Shown here piece after piece: positions 28,332-37,161 of a DNA stretch of 64,000 bases. How positions within the stretch are numbered: the first letter of the stretch is position 1; each line of letters starts with the position of its first letter. A model generated the notes under the pieces. That model searched no databases. It had not been told where the DNA came from and worked only from the letters and a program-made list of their open reading frames with translations. Source of the DNA: JBFONV01 sp040779335 (lineage in GTDB: Bacteria; Pseudomonadota; Gammaproteobacteria; Enterobacterales; Alteromonadaceae). A program made the position numbers and the translations under genes. Location: the NCBI GenBank assembly GCA_040779335.1, contig JBFONV010000008.1, forward strand, positions 62,001-126,000, in the 5' to 3' direction.

Positions 28332-30002
28332 TTATGAACTATAACTGTCGTTATGAACACTCAAGACTGCCCGACCTGAAGGATCGGCCATTTTACTAAA
28401 GCTTTCATCCCAAGCAAGCGCTTGAGGTGTACTACAGGCTACCGATTTACCACCAGGCACACAATCTGCAGCCGAGGGCAGTGGAAAATGCTCCTCAAAT
28501 ATACTGCGGTAGAAATAAGCTTCTTTAGTATCAGGTGTATTGACTGGAAATTTAAAGGCTGCACTGGCAAGCTGTTGGTCGCTTACTTGTGCCTCAATAT
28601 AATCCTTTAAACTATCGATCCATGAGTAACCGACACCGTCAGAGAATTGCTCTTTTTGCCGCCATAAAATTTCTTCAGGCAAATACCCTTCAAATGATGA
28701 ACGTAAAACCGCTTTTTCCATTTTGCCGTTACCACACATTTTATCTTCAGGATTAATGCGCATGGCAACATCCATAAAATTTTTGTCTAAAAATGGCACG
28801 CGCGCTTCAATACCCCATGCTGACATTGATTTGTTGGCACGTAAGCAATCAAACATGTGTAATTTGTCCAGTTTTCTAACTAGCTCTTCGTGAAACTCTT
28901 GGGCGTTAGGGGCTTTATGAAAATACAAGTAACCACCAAATATTTCATCAGCACCTTCACCGGATAACACCATCTTGATCCCCATGGCTTTAATTTTTCG
29001 TGCCATTAAATACATGGGCGTAGAAGCACGAACCGTCGTGACATCATAGGTTTCTAGGTGATAGATCACTTCTTTAAGTGCATCGATACCTTCTTGCTCT
29101 GTGAATAAAACACTGTGGTGGATAGTGCCAATGCTATCAGCTACTTTTTGCGCGGCTTCGAGATCAGGCGAGCCTTCTAAGCCACAGGCAAATGAGTGAA
29201 CTTTAGGCCACCAAGCTTCGGCTAAATCGTTATCTTCCACTCGACGTGCGGCAAATTTTTGCGTAATAGCCGAAATAAGCGATGAATCTAAACCACCAGA
29301 AAGTAAAACACCATAGGGCACATCGGTCATTAGATGACTTTTAACAGACTCTTCAAGAGCCTCGCGCAATTTTACTTTGCTGGTAAAATTATCTTTTATT
29401 GCTTCATATTTTTGCCAGTTGCGTTTGTAATATTTTTGCACTGTACCAACACGACTATCTAATATATGCCCGGGAGGAAATTCGCTAACGGTTTTGCAAA
29501 TAGGCATCAGTGCTTTCATTTCTGAAGCGACGTAAAAATTTCCTTCAGCGTCGTAGCCAGTATACAGCGGGATAATACCGATGTGATCACGGGCGATCAA
29601 ATAGGAATTATCGGTTTCGTTATATAAGCAAAAGGCAAACATACCGTGCAGCTTATCGATAAAATCTACACCAAATTCTTCATATAACGGCAAGATGACT
29701 TCACAGTCAGATTTAGTTTGAAACTGATAGTCGACATTGAGTTGGCTAGCAAGAGTCTTATGATTATAAATTTCGCCATTAACAGCAAGTACGTGGGTTT
29801 TTTCTTGATTATATAGTGGTTGTGCGCCGTGTTCGGTGTCAACAATCGACAAGCGTTCGTGTACTAAAATCGCATTGTCATTGTTATAAATACCAGACCA
29901 ATCAGGGCCACGGTGACGTAAAAGGCGGGAATACTCTAGTGCTTTGGGACGTAATGTCTCTACACCTGTTTTTATATCTAATATACCAAAGATCGAACAC
30001 AT
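28332..30002 (-). CDS. asnB: Asparagine synthetase B, glutamine-hydrolysing
   Basis: A 556-residue cytoplasmic enzyme, making asparagine from aspartate, glutamine and ATP. The N-terminal class II amidotransferase starts with the nucleophile Cys2 (MCSIFG), with LRHRGPDWSG near 30 and VNGEIYNH near 75. The C-terminal ATP-pyrophosphatase domain carries the P-loop LLSGGLDSSL near residue 235 and SGEGADEIFGGY near 348. Length matches E. coli AsnB (554). GGAG lies 10 bases before the ATG. Two small stems lie in the 5' region. Confidence 0.97.
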   Translation of the reverse strand: MCSIFGILDIKTGVETLRPKALEYSRLLRHRGPDWSGIYNNDNAILVHERLSIVDTEHGAQPLYNQEKTHVLAVNGEIYNHKTLASQLNVDYQFQTKSDCEVILPLYEEFGVDFIDKLHGMFAFCLYNETDNSYLIARDHIGIIPLYTGYDAEGNFYVASEMKALMPICKTVSEFPPGHILDSRVGTVQKYYKRNWQKYEAIKDNFTSKVKLREALEESVKSHLMTDVPYGVLLSGGLDSSLISAITQKFAARRVEDNDLAEAWWPKVHSFACGLEGSPDLEAAQKVADSIGTIHHSVLFTEQEGIDALKEVIYHLETYDVTTVRASTPMYLMARKIKAMGIKMVLSGEGADEIFGGYLYFHKAPNAQEFHEELVRKLDKLHMFDCLRANKSMSAWGIEARVPFLDKNFMDVAMRINPEDKMCGNGKMEKAVLRSSFEGYLPEEILWRQKEQFSDGVGYSWIDSLKDYIEAQVSDQQLASAAFKFPVNTPDTKEAYFYRSIFEEHFPLPSAADCVPGGKSVACSTPQALAWDESFSKMADPSGRAVLSVHNDSYSS

Positions 30003-30364
30003 TGAAGCGCTACTCCTTTATTTATTATTAAAACAATCAAATTGTGAGAACTTATAAAAAGTTGTGCTAAAGCTTTATCTTTAGCTGCTTGCCATAGCTG
30101 TCGAAGGCAACAAGCTATTTTTGCATTTTGGCGAGAGGTTTGAAAACTTTCATCTAAAACTGCAAACGGACCGCTAGCCGTCCGTTGATTCACTGTGCCA
30201 TTTCTGTAGGAAAAAGCAATAGTAAATTGTGTTTTTTAATACATAAGAAATGCATAAGATATGTAAATCTATAGGAAAAAAATATATCTCATAAAAATAG
30301 CTTAGTTATTTCTTAATCGATACAATAAGTTAAATGTGTTCCTGTTTAGGTGGCCGACCATTTT
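30003..30364. other. Gap between divergent asnB and the ABC exporter
   Basis: No convincing gene. Two hairpins are seen: GCTAAAG/CTTTAGC at 30066-30085 and AACGGAC/GTCCGTT at 30165-30186. Both would lie in a long asnB 5' leader if the promoter is beyond 30186. A 71-codon GTG-initiated frame (30193-29978, minus) runs into asnB but lacks a ribosome-binding site. The rest, toward the ABC gene, is AT-rich and presumably holds its promoter. Confidence 0.45.
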
Positions 30365-31156
30365 ATGATATCAGTTGTACAAGTGAGTAAATCTTTTACA
30401 TTGAGTAAAGAAGCAAAAAAACAGTTCTTGCACGAATCTCATGACGAAAGACAGCAAAGCAACCATTTTCAAGCGCTAAAAAAGGTGAGTTTTAGTTGTG
30501 ATAGAGGACAAGTTTTAGGCTTGCTAGGTCCAAACGGAGCGGGGAAAACCACGACGTTAAGGATTTTGGCATCCGCGTTAAAACCTGATTCAGGCGAGAT
30601 AATTGTTGATGGTATCAATGTAATAGAAAATGCTAGAGTCGCTAAAGAGAAAATAGGCTTTTTATCCACCAAAACAGGTTTGTATAGTCGACTCACCGCT
30701 AAAGAAAATATTGAGTATTTCGCCAAACTACATGGTATGTCTGGGCAGCAAATAGCACAATACAGTGAGCCGTTATACCAACAACTTGGCATCGGTTCCT
30801 ACTTACACCGTCGTGTTGATACGTTGTCTTCAGGGATGACACAAAAAATATCGATCGCCAGAGCGGTTATCCATCAGCCCGAAATCATTGTCCTAGACGA
30901 ACCCACTACAGGGTTAGATATTATGGCGACGGAAGTGATTTTAGATTTCATCCAGCGATATAAAGCGCAAGGTAAAGCGGTTATTTTTTCAACCCATCAT
31001 CTTGATGAAGTGGCAATGCTTGCCGACAAAATTGCCATCATTAATCAGGGGAGTAGTTGTTTTGATGGCGATATTAGACAGTTGCAAGAGCAAACTCAAT
31101 GTCATGATTTACGCGCAGCATTTATGCAAATGCTTGCGTCAACCGAGAACCATTAG
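30365..31156 (+). CDS. ABC transporter ATP-binding protein, NatA-like
   Basis: About 263 residues, one cytoplasmic nucleotide-binding domain. Walker A is GPNGAGKTT near residue 60, the signature is LSSGMTQK near 158, and Walker B is IIVLDEPTTGLD near 178, followed by the H-loop STHHLDE. It resembles NatA/CcmA-type ATPases of exporters and pairs with the next gene, whose start is 3 bp past its stop. A GTG at 30350 lies in frame. I chose the ATG at 30365 because AGGTGG lies 11 bases before it. Confidence 0.88.
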   Translation: MISVVQVSKSFTLSKEAKKQFLHESHDERQQSNHFQALKKVSFSCDRGQVLGLLGPNGAGKTTTLRILASALKPDSGEIIVDGINVIENARVAKEKIGFLSTKTGLYSRLTAKENIEYFAKLHGMSGQQIAQYSEPLYQQLGIGSYLHRRVDTLSSGMTQKISIARAVIHQPEIIVLDEPTTGLDIMATEVILDFIQRYKAQGKAVIFSTHHLDEVAMLADKIAIINQGSSCFDGDIRQLQEQTQCHDLRAAFMQMLASTENH

Positions 31157-31158
31157 CT

Positions 31159-32361
31159 ATGTGGCAAATTTATTTGAAAGAGCTTTTAGAGCTCGTACGC
31201 GATCGCAAAACCCTATTTTTTATCATCGCACTACCGTTGTTAATTTTTCCGGTTATTTTCGCTGTTATGGGAGTTGTAGTCGCTAATGTAGCGATGGATG
31301 AACAACAAAAAGTGTTAAAATATACGCTGATTAATGCCGATAAAGCGCCGAAGTTTTCACAAACATTATTTTATCATCGTGACTTTACTCAAATTGATTT
31401 ATCGTTAAATACAGACCAGGAAATTAAACAGGCGATACAAAACGGACAAATTGACGTAGTGATAAAGGTTAACCAATCTCACGAACAAAATATTGCTAAT
31501 AATCAAAAAGATAATTGGCAAATTTACTTTAATGGTGCGTCACAATTAAACAGCGTAAAAAGCAAAGTCGATAAGGTATTTCTTCAATATAGCAACACCC
31601 TTCGTCAGCAAAAATTAGCCGAGTTGTCATTAAGCGAACAACAATATGAACGACTGACAACGCCTATATCCCTTGAAGTTATAAATACCGCCGATCAAAG
31701 GGAGAATGTCGGTGAACAAGTTGGTGGCTTATTGCCGTATTTACTGATCGTACTTTGCTTAACGGGGGCTATGTATCCAGCAATTGATTTAGGCGCTGGA
31801 GAAAAAGAACGCGGTACTTTAGAAACACTTCTACTCACCCCCATTTCGCGTATCTCAATAGTTTTAGGTAAGTATCTGACCATTATGACTACGGGGATCA
31901 TCACGGCGCTGATAGCGGTATTTAGTTTATCGCTGTGGAGTTTTATTATTGGTGAGTTTGCCAATATTGATGTCGTCCGTGAAGTGTTTGCATCGTTTAC
32001 CGCCAGTGATTTATTACTTATTCTATTAATGCTGGTCCCTGTTTCTGGGATTTTTGCGGGCTTGTTGTTATCTATATCAATTTATGCACGTAGTTTCAAA
32101 GAAGCCCAGAACTATATGGGACCTGTATCAATGTTGGGTTTTTTCCCAATAATGGTGGCAATGTTACCAGGGATAAAACTAGATTGGCTGTGGTCGTTAG
32201 TACCCATTTCCAATGTTGCCTTGGCTATCAAAGAAATATTAAAAGGGACTATAGATTACACTATGCTGATTTATATCTTAATGTCGTCAACAGTTTTTGC
32301 CATTTTATCCATTATTTTTTGTGTATACTGGTTTAAAAAAGAGTCAGTACTATTTCGTTAG
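31159..32361 (+). CDS. ABC-2 type permease, NatB-like
   Basis: A 400-residue inner-membrane protein. One helix (about residues 18-42) is followed by a periplasmic domain of about 130 residues, then a six-helix block from about 185. The motif GEKERGTLETLLLTPISR near residue 215 is typical of ABC-2 permeases of the NatB/YhaP type. It partners the preceding ATPase in an exporter. NatAB of Bacillus extrudes sodium; here the substrate is not evident. No other genes of a biosynthetic or resistance kind are beside it. Confidence 0.85.
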   Translation: MWQIYLKELLELVRDRKTLFFIIALPLLIFPVIFAVMGVVVANVAMDEQQKVLKYTLINADKAPKFSQTLFYHRDFTQIDLSLNTDQEIKQAIQNGQIDVVIKVNQSHEQNIANNQKDNWQIYFNGASQLNSVKSKVDKVFLQYSNTLRQQKLAELSLSEQQYERLTTPISLEVINTADQRENVGEQVGGLLPYLLIVLCLTGAMYPAIDLGAGEKERGTLETLLLTPISRISIVLGKYLTIMTTGIITALIAVFSLSLWSFIIGEFANIDVVREVFASFTASDLLLILLMLVPVSGIFAGLLLSISIYARSFKEAQNYMGPVSMLGFFPIMVAMLPGIKLDWLWSLVPISNVALAIKEILKGTIDYTMLIYILMSSTVFAILSIIFCVYWFKKESVLFR

Positions 32362-32410
32362 TTCGCTGATTTATATCAATTCATTTTAATTGGGCAAGAG
32401 AATACCTAAC

Positions 32411-33598
32411 ATGGCTTATCGGGTTAAAAAATATCGTTACTTACTCACTGAATTAGCACTACTAAGTTCATTTTTGTTGACCATAAATGTCAATGCTGAA
32501 AATTACAATGAACTAACAGTAGAAGAGCTAAGAATAGAAAAAGCTGAGCAAGCGATGAATAACGTTGTTAATCGACTTGATAGCCGAGTTAACAAATTTG
32601 CGCTGCAATTATCGCAAGCCAGAAATCTTACTGCATTGACGCAATTAGTTATTCGACATGGTGAAAGTGTATGGCGCGAAGCTGTTGAGTCTTTTAATCA
32701 TGAAAATGATTTTGATGATCGTGCATTATATTGGGCCCGGTTAAAAATGACTCGTGCGTTAAGGCAAACTCAAACCTTTAAAAGCTTGTTACCGACGCAA
32801 CAACAAAAGTTGATGTGGAAATTTGAACTGTTATCACGCGGTCAGCAAGACGTGAAATTTGATAGAGGTACGGCTAAAAAAATTCTAGTGACAGGATTTG
32901 ATCCCTTTTTTCTTGATAAACACATTAATCAAAGCAACCCTTCAGGGGCAGTCGCGTTAGCGTTTGATGATCTAGTGATCAGTAAAGACGGTCAAAGTGC
33001 TGAAATTGAAACATTGATCGTGCCAGTACGTTTTACTGATTTCGATCAAGGCATGATTGAAGAACTATTAACACCTTATATTAAACAATATGATGTTGAT
33101 ATGGTTGTAACTGTCAGTATGGGTAGAGAGCATTTTGATTTAGAAAGATTTCCAGGACTAAGACGCAGTGCGAACGCGCCAGACAATCTTAATGTCTACA
33201 CTGGCGCAAATGGACAAAGGCCATTACAGCCCTTGCTAAAAGGTGAGCCCCTTAAGGGACCTGAATTTGTGCAATTTAGTTTACCGAGTAAAGCCATGAT
33301 GGCTGTGCAATCGCCTTTTAAGGTAAATGATAACCATAAAGTGACGACGTTAACGTCAACCATCACGCCAAAAAACTTAAAAGCCTTAGCCAACCAAACC
33401 TCTGTACAAGGCTCTGGCGGCGGCTATTTGTCTAATGAAATATCTTATCGAAGTATATTATTGCGTAACTTATATAATCCAGTCTTGCCTGTAGGGCATA
33501 TACATACACCTAGACTGTCAGGTTTTGATGCTAAAACATTGAAAGAAATCGTTCAGCAAACGAAGGCTATGTTAACGGAGGCGTTGCCCAGCACGTAA
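32411..33598 (+). CDS. Secreted pyroglutamyl-peptidase-like (C15) protein lacking the catalytic Cys
   Basis: About 395 residues: signal peptide to about residue 29 (TINVNA), a helical region of about 120 residues, then a peptidase C15 fold from about residue 157 (ILVTGFDPFF). The C15 triad is Glu-Cys-His. Here Glu245 (DLERFPG) and His365 (HIHTP) fit, but the position of the Cys, 24 residues before the His as in the family, holds Ser341 (GGGYLSNE). An in-frame TTG at 32390 is a weaker start. It may be an inactive binder or a serine variant. It is downstream of the ABC exporter genes by 49 bp. Confidence 0.78.
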   Translation: MAYRVKKYRYLLTELALLSSFLLTINVNAENYNELTVEELRIEKAEQAMNNVVNRLDSRVNKFALQLSQARNLTALTQLVIRHGESVWREAVESFNHENDFDDRALYWARLKMTRALRQTQTFKSLLPTQQQKLMWKFELLSRGQQDVKFDRGTAKKILVTGFDPFFLDKHINQSNPSGAVALAFDDLVISKDGQSAEIETLIVPVRFTDFDQGMIEELLTPYIKQYDVDMVVTVSMGREHFDLERFPGLRRSANAPDNLNVYTGANGQRPLQPLLKGEPLKGPEFVQFSLPSKAMMAVQSPFKVNDNHKVTTLTSTITPKNLKALANQTSVQGSGGGYLSNEISYRSILLRNLYNPVLPVGHIHTPRLSGFDAKTLKEIVQQTKAMLTEALPST

Positions 33599-33618
33599 TA
33601 TTGACTGTGTTAGGCAAT

Positions 33619-33648
33619 AAAAAAGGCTGAATATTTTCAGCCTTTTTT
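33619..33648. terminator. Bidirectional terminator between the C15-like gene and mltD
   Basis: A 13-bp perfect stem (AAAAAAGGCTGAA with TTCAGCCTTTTTT) with a 4-nt loop. T-runs lie on both strands, as suits two convergent genes. Confidence 0.93.
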
Positions 33649-33693
33649 ATGATTGTTGCTTTGTCTAAGTGCTCAGTTGCTCAGTGCTATTTT

Positions 33694-35322
33694 TTATATG
33701 CTATTAGTGACGTCGACCGACAACTTTAATAATTGACCGGGTTGTAGATATTTCTTGCGACTCAATCGATTCCAGCGTTCAATATCTTTAATAGTGACAT
33801 TAAACTTGTCTGCGATACGGGCAAATGAGTCACCGCGACGCACTTTATAGGTGATGTTTCTCATAACAGCCTGTTCTGCAGGCCTCGTCCGCTCTGCCGT
33901 AACACCAGACGTTTTTTGCCATATAACCAAGCTTTGGCCAGGTTTAATAGTATCTCTTGGTGCCATACCATTCCATTTAGCGATGCTACGTGTACTGACT
34001 TTATGTGCACGCCCGATATCCCATAAGGTGTCGCCCGAACGCACTTTATAAACAGTTTTCTTCCCTGCTTGCTGCTGGCTTTGCTTGGAGGCTAATCGCT
34101 GGTCCTGAGAAAAGATGTAGCTATCAAGTGATTGCGCAGCGATTGGAATTAATAAATGTTTACCAGCTCGGATCTGCGTACCTTTGACATTATTTATCTT
34201 TTTAATTAACGCGGTAGTGGTATTAAATTTATTTGCTATTGTACTTAGGCTATCGCCGGACTTTATTTCGTAACGTTGCCAGGCAAGTCGATCTTTTTCT
34301 TCTAATTTACTTAGTTTTTCAGTAAATTTTTCCAATTTATTATTAGGGATCAATAAATAGTGAGGACCATCGGGATCAGTTGCCCAACGATTAAAACCAG
34401 GGTTCAAGCGTTGTAGTTCTGCCAAAGAAAGATCGGCCAGTTGTGCCGCTTTTGCGAGATCTAACTGTGATTGCACATCGACTTGTGTGAGCACAGGGTT
34501 GTTATCTATCTCATACAGCTTTATCTGAAAATCTTCTGGACGTTTAATGAGATCAGCGAGCGCAAGTAATTTGGGCACATACGCTCTGGTTTCTCTAGGT
34601 AAATCTAGTGACCAAAAGTCCGTGGGTTTATTTTTTCGAGCATTATTTCTAACCGCGCGCCGAACTCTTCCTTCACCAGAATTATACGCAGCAAGTGCTA
34701 GTAACCAATCGCCATCAAAAAATTTGTTTAAATATTTTAAGTATTTTATTGCGCCTTGTGTCGACGCCACGACATCGCGTCGTCCGTCATACCACCAGTT
34801 TTGTTTCATGCCAAACCGTTTACCAGTACCAGGCACAAACTGCCACATGCCAGAGGCGCGACCGTGAGAATAGGCAAAGGGATCAAATGCACTTTCAACG
34901 ATTGGCAGTAAAGCCATTTCAATCGGCATATCATTTTTTTCAAGCTCTTCAACAATGTAATGAAGAAAAGGCTCAGCGCGTTTGGCAACACGATCTAAAT
35001 AGGAAGGGTGTTTGGCATACCAGTTACGCTGGGCAAGTACGCGATCATTTTCAGGAACATTAAAACTGAGCTGAGCACGTATACGTTGCCAGATGTCGTC
35101 AGAGACATCAATTACATCGTCTGAGACAGTAAAATCAATATCGGCAACCGGATGGATAACATCAACAGACTCATCAGTGAGTAAGGCATGATTTATGTCA
35201 TTTGGGCTGGCAATATTGCCGACAACCAAATTATCATCATGGTGCTGCGTTGCCTGAAACGAAGTGCTTTGGCAACCGGTAATTAGAATAGCTATGGACA
35301 AAGAAACAGGTAAATATTTCAT
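33694..35322 (-). CDS. mltD: Membrane-bound lytic murein transglycosylase D
   Basis: A 542-residue lipoprotein (lipobox ITGC, Cys near residue 17) that cleaves peptidoglycan glycan strands in the periplasm. The SLT domain carries the catalytic Glu in LPIVESAFDP near residue 143 and ASGMWQFVPGTGKRFG near 160. Three LysM repeats follow, beginning near residues 352 (YEIKSGDSL), 427 (YKVRSGDTL) and 491 (YKVRRGDSF). E. coli MltD has two or three LysM depending on annotation. gloB lies upstream on the same strand, as in E. coli. Confidence 0.95.
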   Translation of the reverse strand: MKYLPVSLSIAILITGCQSTSFQATQHHDDNLVVGNIASPNDINHALLTDESVDVIHPVADIDFTVSDDVIDVSDDIWQRIRAQLSFNVPENDRVLAQRNWYAKHPSYLDRVAKRAEPFLHYIVEELEKNDMPIEMALLPIVESAFDPFAYSHGRASGMWQFVPGTGKRFGMKQNWWYDGRRDVVASTQGAIKYLKYLNKFFDGDWLLALAAYNSGEGRVRRAVRNNARKNKPTDFWSLDLPRETRAYVPKLLALADLIKRPEDFQIKLYEIDNNPVLTQVDVQSQLDLAKAAQLADLSLAELQRLNPGFNRWATDPDGPHYLLIPNNKLEKFTEKLSKLEEKDRLAWQRYEIKSGDSLSTIANKFNTTTALIKKINNVKGTQIRAGKHLLIPIAAQSLDSYIFSQDQRLASKQSQQQAGKKTVYKVRSGDTLWDIGRAHKVSTRSIAKWNGMAPRDTIKPGQSLVIWQKTSGVTAERTRPAEQAVMRNITYKVRRGDSFARIADKFNVTIKDIERWNRLSRKKYLQPGQLLKLSVDVTNSI

Positions 35323-35403
35323 GGAAAATCTGTTTAGTAATATTAGGTGTTAAGTGTTACTTATTTAACGGTGTTATTCAACATTAAGCGCTAAACTCGA
35401 TGA

Positions 35404-36204
35404 TTAAAAGTTGTCTTTCCAACGCCTTATTATCGTAAAGGTTTCTAGTGGCGTTAAAGTTTCCGCTTTAGCAAATTCTTGTGCAGAGTGTTGTAAGTCT
35501 TTGGTATGGCATCGTAAAAAGGGGTTAATGCTTTTCTCTACCAAAATTGAAGTTGGGATAGTTGACTTATCATGCTCTCTGAGCTGAGTAACTTGATTAT
35601 AGTATTGGATTAACTCTGGATTATTGGGATCAACCGTTAAGGCAAAATTAAGATTTGCCAAAGTATATTCATGAGCGCAGTAAACGCGAGTCTTCTCGGG
35701 TAAATCTGATAATTTACATAGAGAGTGGTGCATTTGTTGGGCTGTGCCTTCAAATATCCTGCCACAACCGCCAGAAAATAAAGTATCGCCACAAAATAGT
35801 ACGCCGGCTTCATTACTAAAATAAGCGATATGACCTAAGGTATGACCCGGTAACTCAATGACCTTAAAGCAATACTCGTTATCAATACTAATGACGTCAT
35901 TGTCGACTAACTGATGCTGACAACATGGGATGTTTTCATGTGCGGGGCCGTAAATGTTGAGCGGCCATTGACGGTGTTGGCAATAGTCTTTCAATGCTTT
36001 GATACCGCCGGTGTGATCGGCATGATGATGGGTGATTAATATATTGCTTAAGATGAGACTATTATCTTCAATATAACGAATACAAACTTCAGCGTCACCG
36101 GGATCGACGAGTGAAATGTTCGAAGTGGTGGCTGAGTGTAGTGCCCAGATATAATTGTCAGAAAATGCTTTTATCGCAACAACTTTGATTTGACTTTGAG
36201 TCAT
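35404..36204 (-). CDS. gloB: Hydroxyacylglutathione hydrolase (glyoxalase II)
   Basis: A 266-residue metallo-beta-lactamase-fold enzyme that hydrolyses S-lactoylglutathione, the second step of methylglyoxal detoxification. The dinuclear metal motif THHHADHTGG is at 58-67. LPGHTLGHIAYF near 118, LFCGDTLFSGGCGR near 138 and VYCAHEYT near 175 follow. GAGGACGAG precedes the ATG. It is divergent from the YafS-type methyltransferase gene and followed by mltD, the same order as in E. coli. Confidence 0.96.
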   Translation of the reverse strand: MTQSQIKVVAIKAFSDNYIWALHSATTSNISLVDPGDAEVCIRYIEDNSLILSNILITHHHADHTGGIKALKDYCQHRQWPLNIYGPAHENIPCCQHQLVDNDVISIDNEYCFKVIELPGHTLGHIAYFSNEAGVLFCGDTLFSGGCGRIFEGTAQQMHHSLCKLSDLPEKTRVYCAHEYTLANLNFALTVDPNNPELIQYYNQVTQLREHDKSTIPTSILVEKSINPFLRCHTKDLQHSAQEFAKAETLTPLETFTIIRRWKDNF

Positions 36205-36257
36205 AACTCGTCCTCAATATAGATAACGCTTCTAATTATCTATTAAGTTTGATGTTG

Positions 36258-37031
36258 ATGAAACCTGCATTAGCTTTTCGACAGCCTTTTTTTCCAAAAT
36301 CATGGCAAGCTCTGCCAAACGGGGCAACTATTTTAAAAGAAATAGAGCAACAATTAGCGCCATGGTGGCCTAAGTTTTTTGGCTATCATTTACTTAAAAT
36401 TGGAGCCTTAAGTGGTGCGATATCTACTGAAGAAAGCCCAATTAAACATCAACTAACATTGTCTCAGCAGGAGGGCGAGGGAGATATTCTCGCTGACATC
36501 GATGATTTACCATTATTGGAGCATAGTGTTGATGTTTGCGTATTAAGCCATGCATTAGAGTTCACTTTAGATCCGCATCACGTAGTGCGGGAGGCTAATA
36601 GGGTGTTGATCCCTAATGGCTATTTAATTATCACAGGCTATAACCCTTTTAGCTTGGCCGGTTTAAATAAACTTATGCCTTATCGACGTCAACGGGCGCC
36701 ATGGAACGAAAGGTTCTTTTCACCAATGCGGGTAAAAGATTGGCTACATTTGATGGGCTATGAAATATTGGCTGATCAGCGCTGTTTACATACTACATTA
36801 ATGAATAAGGTCGGAGAGGGCGTTATTGCAAAACATTGGCGAGAGTTTGCTGAAAACTATTTACCGAGTTTGGGCTCTATATATGTCATCGTCGCTAAAA
36901 AACGCGTGTTGCCATTGACGCCAATAAAACCTAAATGGCAGCTAAGACCTAAATTTGATTCGGTGAAAGTACCGACTATGAGTTCATCGAATAAAGTTGT
37001 AAACAATGATTATTTGTATAAATCAAGGTAA
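36258..37031 (+). CDS. yafS: SAM-dependent methyltransferase-like protein, YafS family
   Basis: About 257 residues, class I methyltransferase fold. LLEHSVDVCVLSHALEFTLDPHHVVREANRVLIPNGYLIITGYNPFS (about residues 90-136, read from its parts) is the motif 4-6 region typical of YafS. The usual glycine-rich motif I is weak, so cofactor binding is uncertain. In-frame TTG (36249) and ATG (36252) lie upstream. The ATG at 36258 gives MKPA as in E. coli YafS. In E. coli rnhA-dnaQ lies beside this gene; here a terminator and a TonB receptor follow instead. Confidence 0.82.
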   Translation: MKPALAFRQPFFPKSWQALPNGATILKEIEQQLAPWWPKFFGYHLLKIGALSGAISTEESPIKHQLTLSQQEGEGDILADIDDLPLLEHSVDVCVLSHALEFTLDPHHVVREANRVLIPNGYLIITGYNPFSLAGLNKLMPYRRQRAPWNERFFSPMRVKDWLHLMGYEILADQRCLHTTLMNKVGEGVIAKHWREFAENYLPSLGSIYVIVAKKRVLPLTPIKPKWQLRPKFDSVKVPTMSSSNKVVNNDYLYKSR

Positions 37032-37118
37032 TCAATATATTTTAATGATGAGAATTATTGTGACAGCACATATATTATAAATAATTTAAATGCTTTGGAA
37101 ATTTGTGCAAGAGCATAA

Positions 37119-37142
37119 AAAAAGCCGCTAATGCGGCTTTTT
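37119..37142. terminator. Bidirectional terminator between yafS and the TonB receptor gene
   Basis: A perfect 10-bp stem (AAAAAGCCGC with GCGGCTTTTT) and a 4-nt loop. A-run and T-run flanks allow use by both convergent genes. Confidence 0.92.
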
Positions 37143-37161
37143 AAATATTTACAGTGTTAAC

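Noticed and set aside
29978..30193. 71-codon minus-strand frame upstream of and running into asnB
   Set aside because: It starts at GTG without a ribosome-binding site, overlaps asnB in another frame and shows no recognisable protein features.
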